Origin: Pseudarthrobacter chlorophenolicus
GTDB lineage: Bacteria > Actinomycetota > Actinomycetes > Actinomycetales > Micrococcaceae
NCBI RefSeq assembly: GCF_000962805.1
Contig: NZ_JZTW01000003.1
Span: 124,001 to 188,000, forward strand
Direction: 5' to 3'
DNA: 64,000 bases
The translations under genes were made by a program, and so were the position numbers. Below the pieces are notes generated by a model. That model ran no database searches, was not told the origin of the DNA, and worked only from the letters and a program-made list of their open reading frames with translations. Shown here in pieces: positions 56,881 through 64,000 of this stretch (its first letter is position 1; every line of letters begins with the position of its first letter).

Positions 56881-57747
56881 ATGAACACAACACGCACTGC
56901 CGTCACCGTGGTCGGCAGCATCAACCTGGACCTGATAGCCACCTCCGAACGGCTTCCAACGGCGGGCGAAACCATCGGCGGCGCCGTCCTTTCCGAGCAG
57001 CCCGGCGGCAAGGGTGCCAACCAGGCCGCGGCGGCCGCCCGGCTCGGCGGCCGGGCCCGGATGGTCGGCGCCGTTGGCCGGGATTCCGCCGGCCAGCGGA
57101 TGCTGGATGCGCTGGGTGCTGCCGGTGTTGATACTTCAGATGTAACCGTCCTGACGGAGCCGATCGGGACGGCGCTGATCGTGGTGGACCGTGACGGCGA
57201 GAACCAAATTGTGGTGTGCCCTGGCGCCAACGCGCACCTGTCGCTGGACGGGGTGGAGTTCGGCCCGGAGGAGACGGTGCTGTGCCAGCTCGAGGTGGGC
57301 CTGCCTGTGGTGCTGGAGGCGGCCCGGAAGGCGCAGGGCTTCTTTGTGCTGAACGCGGCGCCGGCCATGGACCTGCCGGCGAAACTGCTGCAGCGGTGCG
57401 ACCTGGTGATCGTCAATGAAAGCGAGTACGCCCTGATTCCTGCCCTGGCGGAGGCGAAGCTGGTGGCGGTGACGTACGGCGGCGAGGGGTCGGCGATGTT
57501 CGAGCAGGGCCGCAAGGTGGCGGAGGCTCCGTCGGTTGCGGTTGAAGTGGCGAACACCGTGGGTGCCGGCGACGCGTTCTGTGCCGCTTTGGTCCTGGCG
57601 CTGAGGTCGGGACTTGATTACGCCGCCGCGCTTTCTGTTGCCAACGCCGTGGGTGCTGACGCCGTGGGCGATCCGTCCTCGCAGCCGGATTTGGCACAGC
57701 TGGGCCAGTATCTGGAGCAGACCGCTTCAGCTTCGGACGCCCGGTGA
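56881..57747 (+). CDS. rbsK: Ribokinase, PfkB family
   Basis: The 288-residue protein has the PfkB start VVGSINLDLIATSERLPTAG, GGKGANQAAAAARLG, and the ATP/anion-hole motif NTVGAGDAFCAALVLAL with catalytic aspartate. It phosphorylates ribose released by the neighbouring nucleoside hydrolase. The C-terminal TGD/GAGD region and length match ribokinase, though adenosine- or deoxyribose-specific relatives remain possible. Confidence 0.88.
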   Translation: MNTTRTAVTVVGSINLDLIATSERLPTAGETIGGAVLSEQPGGKGANQAAAAARLGGRARMVGAVGRDSAGQRMLDALGAAGVDTSDVTVLTEPIGTALIVVDRDGENQIVVCPGANAHLSLDGVEFGPEETVLCQLEVGLPVVLEAARKAQGFFVLNAAPAMDLPAKLLQRCDLVIVNESEYALIPALAEAKLVAVTYGGEGSAMFEQGRKVAEAPSVAVEVANTVGAGDAFCAALVLALRSGLDYAAALSVANAVGADAVGDPSSQPDLAQLGQYLEQTASASDAR

Positions 57748-58256
57748 GCGTTGCTCTGCCGGCGATGGTGACACTGCGGCGAGCGGTGCCGGCCGACTTC
57801 CCGGAGGTCCGGCGGATCACCCAGGAGGCGTACCAGCGGGCCGGGCACTTCGCAGCCGACCATCCGTACATGAGTGTGCTTGAGGATGTGGAGCACCGCG
57901 CCGAGCACGCGGAGGTGTGGGTGGCGGAGGCCGCCGGGCAGGTGGCGGCGGCGGTAACGCTGACGTTCGCCGGCCAGCCGTACACCGAGATCGCGCAGGA
58001 CGGTGAACTGGAGTTCCGTATGCTGGCGGTGGACCCGGCGCATCAGGGCAGCGGTGTGGGCCGGGCTGTCGTGCGCGCGATCATTGAGCACGCCCGGCAG
58101 CTGCACGGCGTCGAGGCGATCAGCATCACCAGTGCCACGTTTATGGAACGCGCCCACGGGCTGTACGCGTCTCTGGGATTCCGGCGGGCGCCCGAGCGGG
58201 ACTGGCGTGTGCCGGGCGAAGACGTGCTGCTGTGGGTGTTCCGGCTGGAGCTCTGA
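57744..58256 (+). CDS. GNAT-family N-acetyltransferase
   Basis: The 170-residue protein has the GNAT fold with EFRMLAVDPAHQGSGVGRAV (acetyl-CoA loop) and SITSATFMERAHGLYASLGF. Its GTG start overlaps the ribokinase stop in GTGA, so translation is coupled. The acceptor is unknown. It is the last gene before base composition changes toward the DUF262 island. Confidence 0.88.
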   Translation: MSVALPAMVTLRRAVPADFPEVRRITQEAYQRAGHFAADHPYMSVLEDVEHRAEHAEVWVAEAAGQVAAAVTLTFAGQPYTEIAQDGELEFRMLAVDPAHQGSGVGRAVVRAIIEHARQLHGVEAISITSATFMERAHGLYASLGFRRAPERDWRVPGEDVLLWVFRLEL

Positions 58257-58400
58257 CGTGCGGCGGGGGTTGCTGCTCGATGAGCAAGCTCTACGGATGA
58301 CGGTGGCCAGCCCATGCACGTGCACAAGTTCCCACGCCTAGTTGGAACAGGGCAAAGTCAAAAGATGGCGTCGCGACTCAAATATGCATGAACGTGCCGG

Positions 58401-60671
58401 TCAAAGTCCCGCATCAAGAAGCCGTCGCAAAACGTCCGCTCCTAGCAGGATTCGGTCAACCGCGTCGATACCGTCCACCTGCTTGATCTCAATGAGGCCG
58501 TTCTCGGAGGCGCCGAGGTCACGCCGGAGCGAAGTGTAAACTTCCGCAAACTCCTCTACCGCAGGCCCGGACAGCTCCAATCCTTGCGAAATGGAGCGGA
58601 TCCCGACGCCGCTCCGCGTGAGCTTCAACCGCCGAGGAGTAGCCTCATGCCCAGTGAACCACGGGTCTTCCACGTCCTCGGGGCTGCCCAGGTTACGCCA
58701 AATCGCAAGGAGATATGGATCCCGGTACCTACTATTGAGCGTGGTTGTACCGCCCCGGAGCATGCAAATCGAGTAGCCTAGCGCTCCGCCTTCTGAGTAG
58801 TAGATTCCCGAGCCGCCCTCACGCATGTCCGAGTATTTCACCATGTAGTATCGCCAATCGAAAGAGAGCTCCGCTTCACGCTGAGCGAGCCATTCCGATT
58901 GCAGGGCCCCCAGTGTCGGCTCTAATTCTTCGCAACAGCTGATGGCATCCAAGAGCTTGGCGAAAGCGGATCGCGTCTCCGAAAGCGCCTCTTGATCTGC
59001 CCCCGTCAATAGTTCCCGCCAGGCATTCTCGTATCGCTTGAACCCGGTTCCGAATTGAAACCTTCTGTTGTTGGTTGTTCGTTGATACTCGCCCGTTGCT
59101 AGCAGCGCCCCTGTGACCTCGGGCCAGATTTCGGGCTCTGACGCCAAGCGAAGGAACGCGTCGGTTCGAGCAGCGAACTTGTTCGGTTCTAAGCAGAAGG
59201 CGCCTATAGATCCGCGCAGGAGGTGACTGTCTTCCAAACGATGAAGCGACTGGATGAGCTCAGGGTTTGCGACCAGGAACTCTCGTTTCAGCAATTCCTC
59301 GCCGATCTGCTGCTTGTTGAAGCTCTCGAGTTCGCTGAGAGCGCCGTCACGCACAAGTCGTTCAACGTCCCGGAGCAACCTGGGCATCCGGTCCAGACGC
59401 AGTTCATTCGTAGAAGCTTCTATGAGATTACGCAGCGAACGGATCCGGGCCCGAGGTGCGTCTGTCTCATGCTTAAGGTGGAGAAGCACGGCGAATAGCA
59501 GGAGGCTCTGCCCGAACGTGAAGATTCGTGTTCTCCCGCTCGTTTCACCAAACGTCCGGCAGCAAACGTCGAACAGGTTGATCCGCTGGTCCCGGAAGAA
59601 CAATGCGATTCGGTCGGTTTCATCCGCTGGCTGCTCCGCCGCGCCCCTGAAAAGCCCGGTAAACAGGCCAGCAATGTCTCGGCCTTCCCATACATCGAAT
59701 GCGCTGAACAGGAAGTCCAACGACTCAGATCGTCTTACATTCGCCTCCCCGAAGACCCGTTCGGCGCTATGGCTGAGAAGCTCTCGACGCTCACGAACGT
59801 CAGCTTCCGGATCGCCCCACTCGCACAACTCAGTGATGAAGCCGATGTAGCGCAGAAATTCGTCATCGATCAAGTCATCTTCGCCGCGGAATCCCCAGAG
59901 TAAGTCCGACCATGCCCCGTCTACCCTTTGCGCAAATTCCTTAGCCCTTCTAGTTGATTCAATCGACTTCTCAAAATGCGCCTTGAAATTTTCAAATTCC
60001 GTCAGCGGCTTACCGCGCGAATTCATCTTGATGTAGAGGTCCGCAGCCGAGCCCATATCAGACGGAGCGAGCACGAGGAAGGAAACCGCCGGCTTAATCG
60101 GATCTACGAGTCGCATCCAAGCGGTCTTGGCATCCTCGGTCCGGAATCGCCTGTGAATTGCGTCCAGCACCACAAGCATGGACTGGATCGTCGGATCATG
60201 GCGCCAAACGAAGAGGTACCACGGCTGGTCGATGATCCACGCCGACGGCTGCTCAATTGAGGCTGGCAGCGGGGACATTGCAAGGCGTTCGCAGAATAAG
60301 CGTGCGCTCGGTCGAGTGGCGTATGTGAACTCCGTCCACGGCTGGCGAGAATCGAGCTCTCCCGCTCGCGAGGCCAGATACCAGTGCAACAGGAATAACG
60401 TCGTCAGCCGCTGCTGACCATCGAGGGGTTCCAGCACACCAGACTTCACTTCACCGTAAACAAAGTCGAGGTGGACCGGATCCGGATTTTCTCCGGAGAC
60501 GGCCAAGTGAAGAACGTCAAGGAAGTTGTTGCGAATTTGTTCGATGGCGCCGTCTTCACGGCCCTGCGCGTAATCCCTCTGAATTAATGGGACTCGGATC
60601 GCCCTCACTTGTGCCTCATCATCGGAAGCAAAAAGGCCGGTGAAGGTAGTCAAGCGGCTTGGCGTATTCAT
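58401..60671 (-). CDS. DUF262 protein without recognisable HNH domain (second of a defence-like pair)
   Basis: The 756-residue protein has a DUF262 domain: IPLIQRDYAQGR, LEPLDGQQRLTTLFLLHWYL and LYIKMNSRGKPLTEFENFKA. A long helical region and a C-terminal part with YYMVKYSDMREGG and SRYRDPYLLAIWRN follow. No DUF1524 HNH motif is visible. Its ATG overlaps the stop of the other DUF262 gene (ATGA). DUF262 uses NTP and belongs to GmrSD-type restriction of modified DNA. Codon use is clearly less GC-rich than in the genes to its left. Confidence 0.85.
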   Translation of the reverse strand: MNTPSRLTTFTGLFASDDEAQVRAIRVPLIQRDYAQGREDGAIEQIRNNFLDVLHLAVSGENPDPVHLDFVYGEVKSGVLEPLDGQQRLTTLFLLHWYLASRAGELDSRQPWTEFTYATRPSARLFCERLAMSPLPASIEQPSAWIIDQPWYLFVWRHDPTIQSMLVVLDAIHRRFRTEDAKTAWMRLVDPIKPAVSFLVLAPSDMGSAADLYIKMNSRGKPLTEFENFKAHFEKSIESTRRAKEFAQRVDGAWSDLLWGFRGEDDLIDDEFLRYIGFITELCEWGDPEADVRERRELLSHSAERVFGEANVRRSESLDFLFSAFDVWEGRDIAGLFTGLFRGAAEQPADETDRIALFFRDQRINLFDVCCRTFGETSGRTRIFTFGQSLLLFAVLLHLKHETDAPRARIRSLRNLIEASTNELRLDRMPRLLRDVERLVRDGALSELESFNKQQIGEELLKREFLVANPELIQSLHRLEDSHLLRGSIGAFCLEPNKFAARTDAFLRLASEPEIWPEVTGALLATGEYQRTTNNRRFQFGTGFKRYENAWRELLTGADQEALSETRSAFAKLLDAISCCEELEPTLGALQSEWLAQREAELSFDWRYYMVKYSDMREGGSGIYYSEGGALGYSICMLRGGTTTLNSRYRDPYLLAIWRNLGSPEDVEDPWFTGHEATPRRLKLTRSGVGIRSISQGLELSGPAVEEFAEVYTSLRRDLGASENGLIEIKQVDGIDAVDRILLGADVLRRLLDAGL

Positions 60672-62395
60672 GCTTGGCTCACTTCTTCCATTAGGTAGCC
60701 GCCGATTTCCCGGCGAAATGCGTCCAAGTACGCGCGGCGATCCGCTGCGCCCCAAAAGTGGACTTGCTGCGCGCCCTCCTCCGTGTAGTACTTCAGGAAC
60801 ACATTTCGTGTGCACACCGGTATATAGGAACCCATGCGGTCTCTCCGGAGTATTTCAAGCCTTTTCACTTCAAAAACAGCGTTGCTCAATGCGCTGTTGT
60901 CTCTGTCGCCGAGAAGTGCAAGGTTGTCAATGACATGCACGTCACCCTCCGCACCCTCATCACCGGACGAAAAGATCGCGTTGACCTGGCGCTGCAACTC
61001 AGGGAACGTATGGCGGCTGATCGTAGGGATTGCGTCGTCGATGCGGCGGATCATGTCAAGACGACGGTCATGGTCGATCGGAAGGCCGACTAATGCGTCT
61101 CGATGTAGGCGGAGCCAGCTGGTCCACTGCTCGGCCTTATTGAGTGCTTCGGCATTCTGTGCGTGGATGTGCTCCAGTGACCATGCCCCGGCGGCGTGCG
61201 CATGAAATGAATAGCGTTCCGAGGAATGTTGCATCTTGCGGATTGTTTCGACGTTCATCAACAGCAGAGCTTGGGTCGCTTTCTCCCTTCCTGCCGCACT
61301 CTCATACGAGAGCCCGGATAGGGCTGTGTCTGTCAGATCCAGTTTCGTCCTGATCATGTTGTCGAGCAGCGCCTCGAAGCTGCTCTTAGTTTTGCCTTCT
61401 GCGACAGTGACAAGCTCATTAAATGGAGTCTTAGTTGCGATCAGGTACCCGACCTTGTGAAAGAGATTTCGGTCCTCGTACCAGCCGAGAATCAGAGAGT
61501 GGAGGTCAAGGACTTTGTTCCAAAAGGTCTTGAAGTCGATATCAATTTCGGCACGTAGCGAATCAAACGTTTTGAAGGCCGCTGTTTCACGCCCTGTCGA
61601 CCCACCTGCGAGACAGTCGAGCAGCAGGGCTATATGGTTCGACTGACTGTCTGCCTGCCCTGTCACAAACGCCCACAGCTCGGGCGCACGGAGATCTCGT
61701 TCGAGGGTGTCCCACTGGGCGGCTACCTCTTGGGACCGGTCGGACGCGTCGGCATTACCTCGAGCGCGGGTGAGCAGAAGCGCCTTCACCAGCTCCGCGT
61801 CCGTCAAGGGGATGCGACCAACATTGAGCCGGGTAAACAGATCGGTAGAATCCATTGCAATTGGTGCCTCGTACCAGATCACCTTCACACGACGCGACAA
61901 ATCCGTGTAGAAGTCGATTGCGGCCTGAGTTTCGCCAGGCCCTAAAGATTCAAACCAGGATCTGATCGTAGAAGCGGCCTTGTGGATGTGGAAGAAGTCG
62001 ATGTTGCGTCTGCTGCCCGCCTCGTGCGGGTCCTTCAAATACTCCTGACTCCCACCCCGGGTGGCATATTCGAGCTCGAATTGAACCTTTGCGAACGGCA
62101 ACGATCGGCGGATGTCCTGCAGAATAAGGAACAAGGTGGTAAGTCGCTGTTGGCCGTCTACAAGCTCCCATCGGCCATCTGCCATTGATTTCACGACGAT
62201 CGGCTGCAGGTAATATGCCGATTGGTGACGGCTCTCCGCGATATCGTCCAGAAGGCGTGTAACTTCCTCTTCGCCCCACCGATACCCACGCTGGTACGCG
62301 GGGATGAAAAACCGGCCTTCTATATCACCGACAAATCGATCCTCTAATGAACCTGACTTCCCCATGCTCGCAACTGTACCCAGCCCCTCCGACAT
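60668..62395 (-). CDS. DUF262 plus DUF1524/HNH protein (first of a defence-like pair)
   Basis: The 575-residue protein has FFIPAYQRGYRWGEEEV and WELVDGQQRLTTLFLILQDI in the N-terminal DUF262 domain and DLFTRLNVGRIPLTDAELVK in the middle. The C-terminal HNH-like region has WSLEHIHAQNAEAL and NLALLGDRDNSALSNAVF. This is the GmrSD fusion architecture, a nuclease triggered by NTP use that attacks modified phage DNA. The ATG at 62365 is a possible alternative start. Coupled to the second DUF262 gene, which suggests a two-protein complex. Confidence 0.88.
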   Translation of the reverse strand: MSEGLGTVASMGKSGSLEDRFVGDIEGRFFIPAYQRGYRWGEEEVTRLLDDIAESRHQSAYYLQPIVVKSMADGRWELVDGQQRLTTLFLILQDIRRSLPFAKVQFELEYATRGGSQEYLKDPHEAGSRRNIDFFHIHKAASTIRSWFESLGPGETQAAIDFYTDLSRRVKVIWYEAPIAMDSTDLFTRLNVGRIPLTDAELVKALLLTRARGNADASDRSQEVAAQWDTLERDLRAPELWAFVTGQADSQSNHIALLLDCLAGGSTGRETAAFKTFDSLRAEIDIDFKTFWNKVLDLHSLILGWYEDRNLFHKVGYLIATKTPFNELVTVAEGKTKSSFEALLDNMIRTKLDLTDTALSGLSYESAAGREKATQALLLMNVETIRKMQHSSERYSFHAHAAGAWSLEHIHAQNAEALNKAEQWTSWLRLHRDALVGLPIDHDRRLDMIRRIDDAIPTISRHTFPELQRQVNAIFSSGDEGAEGDVHVIDNLALLGDRDNSALSNAVFEVKRLEILRRDRMGSYIPVCTRNVFLKYYTEEGAQQVHFWGAADRRAYLDAFRREIGGYLMEEVSQA

Positions 62396-62502
62396 TGGAG
62401 GCGGTTTCGATAGCGTTTCACTACGTGTTTAGCCTGCCGTAGCCGAAACTATCCCCGGCACACGCCATGCAGGGCTTTGATCACAACGATCAACGCCACA
62501 AT

Positions 62503-63129
62503 CTAGTCAGACGTATCTCTCTCAAAGGAGACCTCGTACCCGAGCGACCCGAACAGACCGGTCAGCATGCTCTTGGTATTCTCGTCCGCTCTCTGCCGCA
62601 GCTCAGAATCCTCAGCAGCTTTGGCCATGTCGGATTCGGCGAGGAGATAGAGTTCGGCTTGCTGGGGCGCCGTGAACGCATCTACGACTCGATCAGCAAT
62701 GCCGCGATCCTGGCTATAAACATAAGAACGTTCATGGTCGATGTTTGGCTTGTCGAGCTGCGGCTCGGGCAGCCGCAGGGTCACCGATTTGCCGTCCGCT
62801 GCCAGAGTAAGGTCCGTATCGGCCAGGCCTGCAAGATCGACATAGGCGTTGACGGTGCCAGCGGCTACAAATAGCGTCCGTCGTCCCGCTATGAAATCAG
62901 GAAGCCCCCCGGTGTCATCTTTCTTATCCAACAAAAGCTCAAAATTACCGACCGCAGCGTGGTACTGGCTTACGTCCCGGACGGATTTGAGAAGAACGCT
63001 TTGGCTCCGCCCGCTCTTGCTCGCAAACGGGCCGAACCCAAGCATGCTCGCTACAAGCGTTACAGCCAGTAGCAGCGCTACCGCAGAAGCAATGTACGCT
63101 GCCGGCTTGAATGATTTAGCTTCGGACAC
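62503..63129 (-). CDS. DUF4230-family membrane protein
   Basis: The 208-residue protein has one N-terminal membrane helix (AYIASAVALLLAVTLVASML). The DUF4230 body is recognisable by SVLLKSVRDVSQYHAAVGNF, a GRRTLFVAAGTVNAYVDL segment and later RLPEPQLDKPNIDHERSYVY. The GTG at 63129 follows AAGGGG; an ATG at 63180 is less well supported. Function is unknown. It lies 107 bp upstream of the DUF262 pair on the same strand and may be part of the island. Confidence 0.82.
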   Translation of the reverse strand: MSEAKSFKPAAYIASAVALLLAVTLVASMLGFGPFASKSGRSQSVLLKSVRDVSQYHAAVGNFELLLDKKDDTGGLPDFIAGRRTLFVAAGTVNAYVDLAGLADTDLTLAADGKSVTLRLPEPQLDKPNIDHERSYVYSQDRGIADRVVDAFTAPQQAELYLLAESDMAKAAEDSELRQRADENTKSMLTGLFGSLGYEVSFERDTSD

Positions 63130-63378
63130 TAGACCCCTTTTGCCTTGAAACGGCCTGGGTTCCGTTCCTGATGATTGCATGCCAGAGGTTGCTGTCTGGC
63201 TGATTCAGGATCAGTGTAGCGGGACTCGCCCAACGCTTAGCATGGTGACACTTCATGCGTTCCTATATGAATGTGGGACGATAACCACCGGTGCCATTTA
63301 GGCAAGGACCATGTTCTCAGGTCCTCCAGCGGCGTCGCTCCCACCGCGAAGGCGGTTTCACTTCCACGAGGGGACACA

Positions 63379-64000
63379 GTGACTACTAACAGCAAGGCAC
63401 TCGTGCCGGTATGGACACTAGCTACAGAGGCAGTGAGCGTTGCTGACGTGCTGGGTACTGAGGGGCTAACGCCGGCTCGCCTCGCAGAATTGCGAACCGT
63501 TCTGGCAGCACTCGCGGATTCTCCCATCGCCACACTCGAGATGCACCCGATGCCACAGACTCGCGATCGCAAAGGCGGCCTACCGCTTGACGTTGCAAGC
63601 CCGCTCGCAAAGCAGTTGGCGCAGCTAGTAACCCAAACAGCGAAATCAGCTCCCTCAAAAGTGAACGTAGCTGATACCGGCGAGGTACTTTATCGGATGG
63701 TAGTACCGGCTAAAGTTGCTGCCCAGGTGGGCAAAGGACTCGTTCGGCCCATGGCAGCCAAAGGACCTTCAGGAGCTGTCTATGGCGCCCTGGTGAACTC
63801 GACCGGAATAGTCGGGCAGGCCAAGCTCGTACCCGTTGTTGGCGGAGCCGCAGCTGCAGGTACCGCCGGCGCTGCAACTGGTTCCGCGGCTACGGCTGGC
63901 GTTGCTGTTGCCAGTGCTGGAGCCCTGACGGTGGCCGCGCCACTTGTGCTGATGGCAGTCGCCGTTAGCGTGAGTGCGTATGCAGAGCACCAGCGCCAGG
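63379..64000 (+). CDS. Start of an unidentified Ala/Gly-rich protein (3' truncated by window)
   Basis: An open frame from the GTG at 63379, after GAGGGG with five bases spacing, runs to the end of the window without a stop. About 207 codons are visible: a soluble N-terminal part (VSVADVLGTEGLTPARLAEL, MHPMPQTRDRKGGLPLDV) and later a long small-residue hydrophobic stretch (VVGGAAAAGTAGAATGSAAT and beyond). That could span a membrane. I recognise no family. It is divergent from the DUF4230 gene and lies in the same lower-GC island. Confidence 0.7.
   Translation, partial: MTTNSKALVPVWTLATEAVSVADVLGTEGLTPARLAELRTVLAALADSPIATLEMHPMPQTRDRKGGLPLDVASPLAKQLAQLVTQTAKSAPSKVNVADTGEVLYRMVVPAKVAAQVGKGLVRPMAAKGPSGAVYGALVNSTGIVGQAKLVPVVGGAAAAGTAGAATGSAATAGVAVASAGALTVAAPLVLMAVAVSVSAYAEHQRQ

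Noticed and set aside
1..64000. CRISPR arrays, tRNA/rRNA genes, insertion sequences
   Set aside because: I saw no regularly spaced repeat-spacer blocks, no cloverleaf-like conserved tRNA boxes and no transposase-like proteins. A tRNA could still be missed without a covariance search.

Overview
The window is chromosomal DNA from a high-GC actinobacterium. The G/C-rich third codon positions, frequent GTG starts, ATGA/GTGA-coupled operons, a mycothiol-type DsbA homologue, GerMN and Excalibur lipoproteins and an MatC/AAHS transporter set all fit Arthrobacter, Pseudarthrobacter or a close Micrococcaceae relative. This placement is by gene flavour only. I found no rRNA, tRNA, insertion sequence or CRISPR array.

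Layout. 1-9.6 kb: the 3' end of a MocR-type regulator, an Excalibur lipoprotein, an SDR, a gluconate unit (GntP permease, gluconokinase, divergent FCD-GntR regulator), a SARP/BTAD-TPR regulator and an ECF sigma factor with its membrane partner. 9.6-22.7 kb: cspA with a structured leader, a lipoprotein/NRAMP-like/PRC-barrel operon, a flavin monooxygenase, a PhoD phosphatase, secreted GH25-like and lipase proteins, and a hemerythrin protein. 23.1-35.6 kb: a leftward operon (SDR, Asp-box propeller, HpaI aldolase, aldo/keto reductase, Dpp/Opp-type ABC importer) divergent from a fused acid-sugar kinase/PdxA2 gene and a DeoR regulator. Together these look like uptake of an acid-sugar derivative and conversion to a phosphorylated C4 acid that is oxidised to a triose phosphate.

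35.7-46.1 kb: small secreted and cytosolic proteins, an SRPBCC/cytosine-deaminase fusion, a membrane-anchored HNH protein, a GntR regulator next to an AAHS transporter, an IclR/maleate-isomerase/MatC-like dicarboxylate unit with tandem operators, a flavin reductase and a HAD dehalogenase. 46.1-51.1 kb: an AcoR/MimR-like activator divergent from amidohydrolase, DUF59, zinc alcohol dehydrogenase and ABM genes. This is the accessory gene set of propane/acetone-type binuclear-iron monooxygenase operons, but without the monooxygenase. 51.1-58.3 kb: an SRPBCC paralogue, a DsbA-like protein, and a nucleoside-salvage group (nucleoside hydrolase, MFS, ribokinase, GNAT).

58.4-64 kb: a visibly less GC-rich island with two overlapping DUF262 genes (GmrSD/TgvAB-like, probable anti-phage), a DUF4230 membrane protein, and the start of an unidentified Ala/Gly-rich protein cut by the window edge.

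Across the whole window there is a family of short palindromes built on ACGACGGCGG/CCGCCGTCGT. Some sit where a terminator is expected, but others lie between divergent genes or inside coding sequence. Other notable non-coding structures are a 56-bp perfect palindrome, a lipase leader that can pair over its own start codon, a cspA leader that can hide its ribosome binding site, and several operator-like palindromes.
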